Notes under the pieces: model-generated
Seen by the model: the letters and a program-made list of their open reading frames with translations, nothing else
Databases searched by the model: none
Told to the model about the DNA's origin: nothing
Program-made: the position numbers and the translations under genes
NCBI GenBank assembly: GCA_916048095.2
Contig: OU696578.1
Coordinates: 8,664,045-8,728,044, forward strand
Origin: Sacculina carcini
Taxonomy: Eukaryota > Arthropoda > Thecostraca > Sacculinidae
Direction of reading: 5' to 3'
DNA length: 64,000 bases
In this document: in pieces, positions 34,353-46,778 of the stretch
Numbering within the stretch: the first letter of the stretch is position 1
Layout of the letters: the number at the start of each line of letters is the position of its first letter

Positions 34353-36207
34353 GATTAACCAGAAGACCAGTCGGGACGCCTGCAACATCACGGCGCTCAA
34401 TACGAAGCGAGGAAGAAGCGGCGAGAGCGGCGATATCTGAAGCTCCTTGTGCTAATGCAAGCTTTTTAAGATCTAAGCCTTGCTGATCCTCAGCATGTAT
34501 CTCAGACACTGAACGTAGAGCAGCGTTTGGTGGACGACTGAGACAGACTGAGACGGCATTGTCACGGCCCTTGATGTGCCTGACGTCTGTCGAGAATTCG
34601 CTGAGGTACGCCAGTTGGCGCTGAACGCGAGCTGATCGCTCGGATGAGCTGGTGAATGCATGAATCAGCGGTTTGTGGTCAGTCCACAGTTGTAAATTCG
34701 GACGGCCTTCTAAGAGGTGTCTGAACGGCGCTGAACAAGGCAAACAATTATTTGTCTCCTGTACACCACTTTAGCTGTGAACCGGTCAGTATGCGTGAGT
34801 GATACGCAAGTGGTACCCACTTGTGATTCTGCGCTGTCGACGAGTCGCCGGCCTTGCATGTCAATCATGAGACGATATTCCCTCAAGAAGTCTGCGCCGA
34901 TTATAATCGGCGCGGCTGTACCCACACCGATAAGTATCGGTGTGGGTACAGCCGCGACGATGAATTTGAAAGAATAGACTCTACCCAGGCCCAGATCGAC
35001 GCTGACTAGGCGACCAACCTCGTAAACGGGAATGGAAGAGCCGTTAGCCGCTCGAAGTTTCGTTTGAGGCAACTCGCTGAGGTGTTTCTGACCAACCGGT
35101 AACAATGACACCTCTGAGCCACTGTCAACAAGATACTTGCGGCCAGAGATGTCGGTCACAAACAACAGGTGGCACTCACGTTTGAGGCAACCGGACGTGG
35201 CCATTACCGCCGGTTGCCGTGCCCGTTTCCCGGTCGCTGGAGCTGTGGCAGGTCAGCGTGGTACGTGCACGGTCCAACACAATGGCGCGCGGCGGGACCG
35301 CATTTGCCGTAAAGGCGACACCAGCGGTCGACGAAACTTGATCCTGCAGTTGCTTGCTGTGAGCTGTTTTGACGGCGGTTAACCGCGTCTGTTGGGGCAC
35401 GTGCGGCAGCATGGCTCGTGACAGCAACAACACATTCGTCGTCGTCACTGATCTCCTGGCTGACCGCAAGAGTTGACGCTGGTGTCTCATGAGATCGTGC
35501 ACGATGGTGGATGTCGATTTGGAGGGCAGCCTCACGAAGAGTTACTGTCTTCAGCCATTCTCTGCACAGAAGCTGCATCTCCGTGGTAAGCCTGAGCAAA
35601 AAGATCTCGCGCAAGATCTCGTGATGCATATCATGTGGGTGAAGCGCGTGCATGGCGTCATAAAACTCGGATGGCTTCATGGAGCCCAGCCGCCGTGGAA
35701 GGCTCTCCAAACGCTGGAGCATCTCAGCTGGAGACAGTTGGAGCCTGGTACGCAGTCTGTTTTGAAGCCGATCGTAGCAGTCGGCTGTCAGCGGTGATTG
35801 ACTCGCGAGGTCCTTGACACTGCGAAACTTCGCGGGGGGAAGTTTTGCTAATACTTTGCGAAATTTAGTCAGCTTTGTCTTCACTCCTCCATCTTCCAAG
35901 AGATTATCACACATCAGTAGCCACGTGTCGATATCAATGCCATCAAACACGGGCAGCTCCACCCGGACTGCTGCTGAAAGAGCGTCTGCTTGCTCAATTG
36001 ACATTATGATATTTCGCACAGGCGAGGAAATACAGAAAAATATTTTACAACGAACGTTCGGGGTCACCACTTGTAGGAACGCCTACAAAGGATAATAACA
36101 CGTAACTGTGTATTGATCGACTGACTAGAAACGTACATCCGAAACCACAAATGAAACAACACGTATACAAATAAATATAAATATACAATGGTGGCGCGGA
36201 GGCCACA
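34353..36207 (-). mobile_element. Second CsRn1-like Ty3/gypsy fragment, inverted, RT deleted
   Basis: The LTR is at 36071-36207 (minus), then TGGTGACCCCGAACG two bases inside. The gag start is ATG at about 36005, and capsid similarity to the plus-strand partner is clear but diverged. The CHCC motif has Tyr in place of His. Protease (YLVDSGSEVSLLPVG, IIGADFLREYRL) is disrupted by a palindromic insertion near 34895-34956. The sequence then jumps to an RNase H segment (LQLWTDHKPLIHAF), so the RT is deleted. It ends at about 34353 tail-to-tail with the other fragment. The LTR edge abuts the start of TMBIM duplication homology at 36208. Confidence 0.88.
34894..34956. repeat. Two adjoining perfect palindromes inside the protease segment
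   Basis: A 20-bp perfect palindrome at 34894-34913 overlaps a second inverted repeat with 22-bp arms at 34911-34932 and 34935-34956 and a 2-base loop. Read on the minus strand, the insertion adds about ten residues between PTPI and IIGADF, so it is in frame with the protease. Confidence 0.9.
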
Positions 36208-36792
36208 AACCTCAATCAACCTGTGTCAAAAACCTGATTTAATTCTAGCAGAAAGTCAAGCCATCGATGAACAAGGACAAGTGTTAAAACGTTTATTCAA
36301 GCAGACACGTATCACAACTGCAAACTCAAAAATAAACGCAAATATTTCGGCGAAAATGAGCATAACACAGACCACCAACTATATTACAACTATTCAATAT
36401 GTCAGTAACTATATATATACATATATTGGCATTTATAATTTAGCTCGCATATAACACGCCACCAGAAAACCCTCACTGTAGGTGCATTAATATAAGCGGC
36501 GCGTGAAAAATAGGAGATTGGATGATGAACATACACGTGCCACAACATCAAACATAAGCACCATGAGACACATGATTGAACAGACAGACAGACAGACGGT
36601 GAAGGTGTAACACAAACAAAAGCACGCACAAATAACTACTGAATATTAGCAACACACAGACTTCTAGACTAACACACTAACACACACAGAAAACAGCAAT
36701 GGCGTCCCGTATCAGCATGTGGACAATGTATGAATCTGACAGGACAGAGAGAGAGAGAGAGAGAGAGTAAGAGAGAGAAAGAGAAGACGCAG

Positions 36793-39700
36793 TTAATCGC
36801 TGGATGATCCGACCAGTTGAAGTAATGCCGTGAAAATCTGCATGATGTCCATGTAGAGCACAATGGCACCGTAGATATGTTCCTCGGCACTGATCTCATG
36901 TTTACGACCTCCCACTATCTGCTGCGTGTCGTACACCAAGTACTGACACACACACACACACATACAATCACATATACACGAACACATACACACACACAGA
37001 CAGACTGATTGATTGTTGATGCTACCACACCAGCACTGACCATGGAGAAGAGCAGAGCGATGAGACCGGCGTAGACCAGTTGAACGATCTTGATGTCGGT
37101 GTAGATGCTAATGAAGATGGCGACCAGGCCGAACAGGAAGACGACCAGCGAGGCCACACACAAGAACATGCCGCAGCCGGTGAAGTCGTACTTGGTCTGC
37201 GTGGCGAACATTGACAGCAGCGACGTGATGCCGGCGGTCAAGCCCACCGCTAGGATCACTATTTTTGTGTCGTAGAACGAAGATATCATGGCAGACATGT
37301 ACGCGAACGATGCCGTCTAACAAATACACATACAAACCATAGATAACAGTAGACCTGGATTTGACACTCGTCGGCTGAAAGGGACCGGCGACTGCCGTAA
37401 GGTACCCAAATGAATATTTAATATATAGCCAATTTAAACCATTTAAATATCATCATTGGTTTTTATTTAGTGTATTGAACAGTTTAAAGGTATATTTGAC
37501 AGCATAATTCAATTATAAACGAGTATTAACAGATAATTCATGAATATGCTGGCTGATGTTCGCTAGTGATTATTTATTAAATTACTTTCATCCATGTAAT
37601 TATATGCCATGCCCTTGTCTTACTAGTAATCTTAGTTAATTTATATATATTTTTACAAGTTTTTATAACTTATAACACCTTAATTTTAAAGATAACAAAA
37701 AACAAATAATAATTGTATTTACATACGCGGGCGGTTTTGATGTCGCATTAATGGCGCATCGTTTACGACCGGTTTGAAAAGTCCGTTGCAGGGTTTCCCC
37801 GTGTTGATTTGTGATTGTTTCCTGAGTGAATAGGTCTTTTTTATATTCAGTGAGGTTTTTAGTGAGCTGCTATTTAATCACACCTCTATTTGTTTTTGGG
37901 GTCATCGAGTTTTTTATAAGAATGGTGAAGTGTGCTGCATTTGGGTGTAGATCGGGCTATAGGCCTACTAATGCTGAAAAGAGTGTCGCTAAAAGCGGCG
38001 TTTGTGATCCTAAGAAGCATGTCTTTCATTTCCCGAAAAATCCAGTATTAAGGAAAGAGTGGATAAATCGTATTAGACGACAGGATAAGGAATGTAATCC
38101 TAAAAACTCTGGAGTATGTGAACTTCATTTCACTGATGCTGACTATGCCACTGGATCAACAGTGAAAACTGGTGTTGATCGTATCAGGGTGAGACTAAAA
38201 CCAGGATCAAAACCAAGTGTGTTTAAAGATTACCCTGCAACTGCCCAGCCTTCTGTTGTTCCAAAGCGGATGACATCAATGGTCACTTCTACTGTCCGCC
38301 TGGCACAGCAACAGGATTTGATAAAGCAGCAGTCTGTTGATTTTTTCAATGCTGATACTGTATCAAATTTTGTGGAGCTTCAGGAAAAACTACAAACTGA
38401 AAAACTACCATCAGGTTTCAGGTAACTATGCTCTGGAGTCACATTTACTCTCCATAACCTGGTTACATCATGTACCAGAACATAATGTCACATCATCTGT
38501 TAACATCATGTTGCCGCTGGTTCGACACATGCTATGTAAAATCACCTTACATGGCTGGTCGATTGAAAGACCAAAACCGTGTACCACTTCGGCTAGACTG
38601 TGCCGATAGTGAGCGATCACTATCCTTCATCGAAGAGTTCGGCAAGTTTATGCGTCGCTGGCTTGTGGATAGCAGTATTCCTTCTTCTGATAAAATATCC
38701 AAAGATACGTGTATGGCTGTTTACTATACATCTAGGGGACTGGCTGGTCTTTCGAGGTACCTTCTACAGCAGAGTAAGTCCGAGATTAGTTACGTTCTGC
38801 TAGGAAAAATTCAATCTGACCGAATCGAGGAACATTTCGGCCATTTGAGGAAGCTCGCCGTTGTTAATTACTGGGCCAGCATCAGGCAGTTTATGGAGAA
38901 TGAAGCAGTGATACGTGTACGCAGTTTGATTTGGTGGTCTGGTTTCAGTGTAAGGGAAGTGTCGGAGACGATGCTCCCATGCCGTAAGGATCGTCAACTG
39001 AAGGATGAGCTAATACTCGACCATTTGGTGGAAGAGTTGAAGCAAGTGGCCGACAGTGAACTAGCAGACAGCACCAAGGCAGCGCTGGGTCACATCGCTG
39101 GTTACCTCGCACGATCGGCTACTAGAGGAAACCGCTGCTGCCACTGTGCCGACCTTCTAGTAGATAGAAGCTCGTCTCCACTAGCCGTCACCTACCACAA
39201 TGATACTGGCCAGTACTCACACTCCATCTACCGGTCATTCACAGAAATCCTCGATCGTGGAAAGCTGCTGGTCCCTTCTACCTTGGCAATCGAGGTCACA
39301 GTGCAAGTGTGCCAAATCTGGAAATCATTGGCAGAAATGGAGTCCACCCGGTCCAAGTTATTGGGCTGCAACTCTCCGAGGAACGTGTTCGTCGGCCTTG
39401 TTTCCCGCACCATGGCCGACCACGTGGACCTGATGTGCTCCACCTGCAGCAGCGGACATGTGCTCGCTGAAACCCTGCTTCGTCGTATGTCCGCCGCCCT
39501 ATTCAACCTGTTTGCCGGCAACATGGTTCGTGATGCGAACAGTGACGTCCATGCTGCCAACCGACCGCGCTCATCTCAAGTTGTAAGTTCCCAGTCGAAC
39601 GACAAACGTCAAAAATTGTCGGGGACTAAAAAATGCTAAAGGGGCTAAATGCTAAAATGCTAAATACTCACTGTAATTTCTGCTGTTGTTTTGTTGTCGT

Positions 39701-42700
39701 TTTTGCTAGTAATGCAATATATATGTTAATTGTTGTCAACACCCATTATATAAATTGTGCTACAACTGATTACCATGTTTTAAATTTTCGAGTTGTATGT
39801 CCCATTAGTAGCAAATTGATAAGATTTTATGCTGAATTATAATTTTTTAATTAACATAATATGATTCAATATTACAGTTTGACATGCTACCTCTGTCTCC
39901 AAAACTCGAGTGAAATTAATAAAAGTAGGTCTCGGGGTGATATTTCGCTGTTAAGTGTTGGGTACCTTACGGCAAACACGGCAAAACGAGTGTAAAATCC
40001 AGGTCTACTGTTATCTATGTACAAACATGTGTGGCGTATTTATTCCCGAGTATAACGCGCGCAAACGTTTCTACCCGAACAAGAAGTGTAAGAAGTTTGG
40101 TTGTTTGTGTGCGTTATGAACGAGGTCTGGTCATATTCAATACATATATATATATAGATATAGATATATCTATATATATAAAAGAGATCCCCGTCCGACC
40201 AACTATAGACAATATAACGTTCAATTTTCCCTGTAGAATTAATCCATACACAAAACCAATGGATTTGACTTCAAATATGAATTTCATTGTATGAATTGTT
40301 CCGCACGACGGGCGGGTTTAAAAAAAAGTGTTTCCATTTTTTAGTTCATTTCTTTCAAATGGTTCATTTAAAAAAAGTATTTTTTTAAAAATAAAAATGC
40401 TCCGCGGGCAGCAACTATAGACAATAGAACGTTCAATTTACCCTGTAGAATTAATCCATACACAAAACCAATGGATTTGACTTCAAGATGCAGAACGGAT
40501 CGTGTTCGAGTTCTGAATTATTCAGCACGACGGGCGGGTTTAAAAATGACTCAGGCGGACTGAGGGGAAATATTGTGTCGAAATAAAAATAATTAAACTT
40601 ATAATTTTCAATTGATTAATATTTTTATGAGTGTACCCTATTTCATTTTTATTTTTCCATATTTTTTATGAATTGAATATGAATTTCATGTTATGAATTG
40701 CTCCGCACAACGGGCGGGTTTTAATGCTATATATACAGGGTGGCGCCGGTAAATAACCACAAATTTCAAACCTGTATTGCGAGTAAACTATTTTGTGCAG
40801 AGCAATAATTTTTTGTATATATGTTCAAGGCTTTATGGTAGTTGTGTGCCATAGCAAGAGGGAACGTTGCAGCTAAAGATGATAACAGAAGAAATGAAAA
40901 GGCACGCTGTCATTGTGGCGCTTCACGCCGACAACGCTTCACGCACTTCCTCAAGGTCGACAGAAGCTTCGTGTACAAAGTCAAGCTAAGCTTGGATGAG
41001 TCTGGGGGCAACGTCCAGTCTGTGGCAAAGCGGAAGAAGCATTCCCGACGATCTGATGTCATCAGAGACGACGATTTCATCGCCAAAGTCCAGAACATCG
41101 TCGGCGATGACCCGAGCAAGTCAATCCGAGCCATCGCTCGGGAGCTGCAGGTGCATCACAAGACAGTGTGGCGTTGCATCCACGATGATTAACGCTACAG
41201 CTCATTTGTGATGAGGCGGAGTCAGTTTATGAAACAACAAACCAAGGAAAACCGCAACGAAAAAGCAAAAAGTTGCTGTGTGAAATCAAACAACCCTAGG
41301 AACCCAAAATGCTTTGGTTCTTTTCCGACGAGAAAAGTTTCGACCAAGAACAAAAGGTGAACGGGAGGAACGACCGGTGGTTGTGTCAGGACCCCGAGGA
41401 TATACCCCACGTCATGCACACAAAGTTCCCAGCCACCTTCATGGTTTTCAGCGTCGTCTCCAACCAGGGAGACGTCATGCCTCCGCACTTCTTCGAGAAA
41501 GGACTTAGGGTGAACGCCGAAGGTTCTGTGTGAAGGTTCTGCGTGAGTCGTGAAGCCCTGGATCGACGGAGTGGCCGAGGGAAGGCCGTATGTCTTCCAG
41601 CAGGACTCGGCACCTGCCCACAAGACCAAGGCGACGCAGGAGTGGATGAGCGCCAACCTGCACAGCCACATCACGCCCGAGTTCTGGCCGCCAAACTCCC
41701 CGGACTTGAACCCGCTCGTCTACTACCTGTGTGGCGTAGTCGAGAGGGACACCAACAAGCGCCCACACAACACTCTAGACTCCCTGAAGTCAGCCATCAA
41801 GCAGGTGATGGTCAAGATGAACAAGGTCATGCTGACCAAGACCTGCGCCCGGTTCAGGCAACGAATCGAGGCCGTCATCGCTACGCAGGGAGATTCATCG
41901 AGTGAAGTGTGATCGACAGGTCGCCATCAGCTACCCCAGTTCAAACCTTTCATCCAATGTACTGACTTTTGTCAAAAAATAAAAGTTTTGTGTGGAGCGC
42001 ATACTGTCTTCATTTACAGGCGCCACCCTGTATACATAAAGAAGAAATTATCTGTCTGTCTGTGTATGTATGCTTGAATATGAGGTGACATAATTGCGCT
42101 GGCTCATGGTTCGCTGGTTCAATTATCAGGGGCTTCAAACGCAAACGAAGCGATGGCTCATTTTTATGAAATAAAAATGTCCCGCGGGCAGCAATAAAAC
42201 GTTCAATTTCACCGTATAGAATGAATTCATATACAAAACTAATGGATTTGACTTCAAGAACCAGAACGGATGGTGTTCGAGTTCTGAATTTTTCCTCACG
42301 TCGGGCGGGTTTAAATATGAGGCGGGTTGAGTGAAAATATTTTGTCAAAATAAAATTAAAAATAATGAAATTTAGACTTTTTAATTGATTAAGGTCTTCA
42401 TGAGTTTGCCTTATTTATTTTTAATTTGCAATATTTTAATGAATTGTTCCGCACAACGGGCGGGTTTTAATGCGGTTTTAATGCTATATATATACATAAA
42501 GAAGAAATTATCTGTCTGTCTGTGTATGTATGCTTGAATATGAGGTGACATAATTGCGCTGGTTCATGGTTCGCTGGTTCAATGATCAGGGGCTTCAAAC
42601 GCAAACGAAGCGATGGCTCATTTTTATGAAATAAAAATGTCCCGCGGGCAGCAATAAAACGTTCAATTTCACCGTGTAGAATGAATTCATATACAAAACT

Positions 42701-45700
42701 AATGGATTTGACTTCAAGAACCAGAACGGATGGTGTTCGAGTTCTGAATTATTCCGCACGTCGGCCGGGTTTAAATATGAGGCGGGCTGAGTGAAAATAT
42801 TTTGTCAAAATGTAAATTAAAAATAATGAAATTTAGACTTTTTAATTGATTAAGGTTTTTATGAGTTTGCCTTATTTATTTTTAATTTGCAATATTTTTA
42901 TGAATTCTTCCGCACAACGGGCGGGTTTTAATGCTAGTCTATATATATAAAAGAGATCCTCTGTGTGTGTGTCTGTGTGTGTGTGTGTCTGTGTGTGTGT
43001 GTGTCTGTGTGTGTGTTCGACCCTCCTTGGTCCATTTTCTATCAGCTATTATTCGGCCACCACTCAGCCTACCCGCTAACAATTTATACCATCACGTTGG
43101 AAATTTTCTTGTCTACACTTTAGATTAAATTTTAAATTTCAAAAATGAAATCAAAAAAAGTTATAGCGGTGAAAAGACAAAATGAACCCTGAAAAATGCG
43201 AAAATTGTGGTCAATGCTCTGCCATCTACTCCTCATAAACCAGAAATGGTACAGCCAAACAGATTATACCACTGTGTAGAGAATTTTCTGTTCTACAAGA
43301 TAGGTTATAATTCATATCCAAAAATAGAACATAAAAGATGTAAACATGACAAAATTTCAATCTATATTCAAAATTATATATATACTCCACGCGTCCGATT
43401 TTCTATACTTTTTTCTCTATGTATCAAAAACTAATTATCACACAACTAAATAAATAATACCATCATGCTGGGAATTTTGTTTGCTACAACACGGTATAAT
43501 TTTTAATTTTCCAAAGTGTATTAAAAAAAAGTTACGGCGGTGTGAAGTCAAAATGACAAAGTCAAAAATGCAAAATTAGCACTGGAAACCGTGAATGTTT
43601 TGGTAAATATTCCCCTATCTATTCCTCATAAACCAGCAATGGTACAGCTATAAAAATTATACTATTGTGTAGATAAATTTGTGTTCTACAAGAAAAGTTA
43701 TAATTTATACCCACAAATGATACAAAAAATGTGTAAAATTGGCAAAATTGTCAAATACATCCAAAATTACACTTGATCACCGGGCGCCTAAATTAATTCA
43801 TTTTTCTACCTATTTCTCAGGAACTATTTGTCACACATTAAAATAAATTATATCATCGTGCTGGAAATTGTATTTTTTTAAATGCGGTATAATTCTTAAT
43901 TTTCCAAAGTGTATCTGAAGGAAGTGACGGCGGTGTAAAGTCAAAAGGACATATTGCCAATTTGACAGCTATTATGCGCACTTGCGATTACACAGGAATA
44001 TACTACTGTGTAGAGAATTTTGTGTTCTACAAGAAAAGGTGTAATTTATACCCACAAATGATACAAAAAACGTGTAAAATTGGCAAAATTCTCAAATACA
44101 TCCAAAATTACACTTGAACACCGGGCGACTAAAATTAATTCATTTTTCTACTATTTCTCAGTAACTATTTGTTACACATAAAAATAAATCATACCATCGT
44201 TCTAGAAACCTTTTCTTCTACAATACGGTATAATTTGTAATTTTCCAAAGGGTATCTGAAGGAAGTTACGGCGGTGTAAAGTCAAAAGGACATATTGCCA
44301 ATTTGACAGCTATTATGCGCACTTGCGATTACACAGGAATATACACCGATTAAATTTCACTGAAGCCCAATCACAATTAAGAATGCATCATATTATCTCC
44401 AAGCATGGATGGTGTGGTTTTATTGCGTACAGTTTAATTAATGCTACACTCTACTGAATATAAAGGCTTTATTGTCCTCAATAACGTTCCGCACGACGGG
44501 CGGGTAAAATGCTATTGGGAACAAAGTAAACTACTGAATTTAACTGTGTAATTTAATTGGTTTAATTTCAAGTTGCATAAGCATAAGTTGCATAAGGATA
44601 TGGGTTGCAATATCATGTAATGCCAACTTATGCTGTTTTAGCGGAAGCATTAACCTGGAATTATAGAGATGACAGAAGGTTGCATTGTTTTGATAGTGTT
44701 GTGGAAAAACATGTTTTCTAAATTGAAACATAAATTTCACATTTAGACTTTTAGATTAGCTATAACTTTCCTGTGGGTTTGTTTTTCTTTTTCAATTTGC
44801 ACTAATTTTTCTATGAATTGAATATTAATTATATTTTATGAACTGTTCCGCACGACGGGCGAATTAAATGTATCTATAAAGAGTGGGTTTAAATGATAGC
44901 GAGGTATATGATATTTTGCTAGCAGTAAATATTCTAGCGATAAAAGTAGAATAGCTCTTAAGCAAATGATTTTGGAGAATGATGTGAACCTTTAAATATA
45001 TTTTGCGATCTGATGATATATGTATTAGGAATAATACGTAGCAGAATATAGATTGCATAATATAATATCGGCTGTAATATCAAGGGCTGCATTATCGATG
45101 TAATCCAAAAAATAACAACTGTATGAATATGATGCATTAGTGGAAGCATTAACCGGGAATTATGAGATAATATGATAATGGTGTAAAATTATATCGCATT
45201 ATGCAACAAATGTGAATTTAGCTACCTTACAGTTTGGTCCCGATACTATATTGGCGGGTTGAGAGAAAAGTATTGGTGGGCCGCGTGTTTGGGACCCCTG
45301 GGGTAGATAATCTCAGTCTTCTGATTACAAATTATGATCGCATCAGTATATTTTGTGATCACAAACTAATAAGTTAAATCACCTCAGACTAGGCTGAGAG
45401 CGGTCAAGATTGAATGGTTGGGTTGGGTTGGGTAGGTTTGACTCAGGTTATATTGGGTTTTAATGATAGCGGAAAATATATAAATTTTAACAATAAATAT
45501 TATAGCGGTAAAAGTGAAATAGTACTTAAGCAAATGATATTGGGGAATGATGTTAAGTAATAAATATAGTTTGGAAACAGTCTGATGAAAAGATTTCATC
45601 ATCTTTCATTGTTTGTTTCGTGTTTGTGTTCTGAATTATACCACACGACGGGCAGATTTATATATCAGGCGGGTTGAGGGATAATATTTGTCAAAATAAG

Positions 45701-46741
45701 AACAAAAATATTCACATTTAGACTTTTCTATTGGTTAAGATATTTATAGGTTACATTTTTTGCTTTTCGATTTGTATTCATTATATTTTATGGATTTGAT
45801 ATGAATTTTATTGTATGAATTGTTCCGCACGACGGGTGGGTTTAAAAAAGTGTTTTTAGATAATTTTTTCAAATGGTTCATTTAAAAAAAGGTTGTTTTT
45901 TTTAAAAATAAAAATGTTCCGCGGGCAGCAACTATAGACAATAGAACGTTCAATTTACCCTGTAGAATTAATCCATACACAAAACCAATGGATTTGACTT
46001 CAAGATGCAGAACGGATCGTGTTCGAGTTCTGAATTATTCAGCACGACGGGCGGGTTTAAAAATGACTCAGGCGGACTGAGGGGAAATATTGTGTCGAAA
46101 TAAAAATAATTAAACTTATAATTTTCAATTGATTAATATTTTTATGAGTGTACCCTATTTCATTTTTATTTTTCCATATTTTTTATGAATTGAATATGAA
46201 TTTCATGTTATGAATTGCTCCGCACAACTGGCGGGTTTTAATGCTATATATATACATAAAGAAGAAATTATCTGTCTGTCTGTGTATGTATGCTTGAATA
46301 TGAGGTGACATAATTGCGCTGGCTCATGGTTCGCTGGTTCAATTATCAGGGGCTTCAAACGCAAACGAAGCGATGGCTCATTTTTATGAAATAAAAATGT
46401 CCCGCGGGCAGCAATAAAACGTTCAATTTCACCGTATAGAATGAATTCATATACAAAACTAATGGATTTGACTTCAAGAACCAGAACGGATGGTGTTCGA
46501 GTTCTGAATTTTTCCTCACGTCGGGCGGGTTTAAATATGAGGCGGGTTGAGTGAAAATATTTTGTCAAAATAAAATTAAAAATAATGAAATTTAGACTTT
46601 TTAATTGATTAAGGTCTTCATGAGTTTGCCTTATTTATTTTTAATTTGCAATATTTTTATGAATTGTTCCGCACAACGGGCGGGTTTTAATGCGGTTTTA
46701 ATGCTATATATATACATATATAAAAGAGATCCTCTGTGTGT

Positions 46742-46778
<37 letters not shown>

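Larger units (their letters stand above)
37338..40019 (+). mobile_element. P-element-superfamily transposon (2.7 kb) with THAP domain
   Basis: TIRs begin CATAGATAACAGTAGACCTG at 37338 and end as its reverse complement at 40019. The second TIR segment, GCCGTAAGGTACCCAA, is also shared. The start CAT.AT...AACA resembles the P-element terminus. A 7-bp repeat, TACAAAC, flanks it at 37331-37337 and 40020-40026 (P elements normally make 8 bp). Copy A shows the empty site. Coding content is a THAP domain and a P-transposase C-terminal part. Confidence 0.88.

Noticed and set aside
42010-42348. Conserved ~110-aa minus-strand ORF repeated at 46203-46568 and 50774-51139
   Set aside because: It recurs only because the underlying Helitron-like module is repeated; it includes the hairpin and terminus sequence and resembles no protein.
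43207-43434. 75-aa ORF perfectly repeated at 46968-47195
   Set aside because: Identity reflects the recent duplication of the array unit; the sequence is AT-rich low complexity without a domain.
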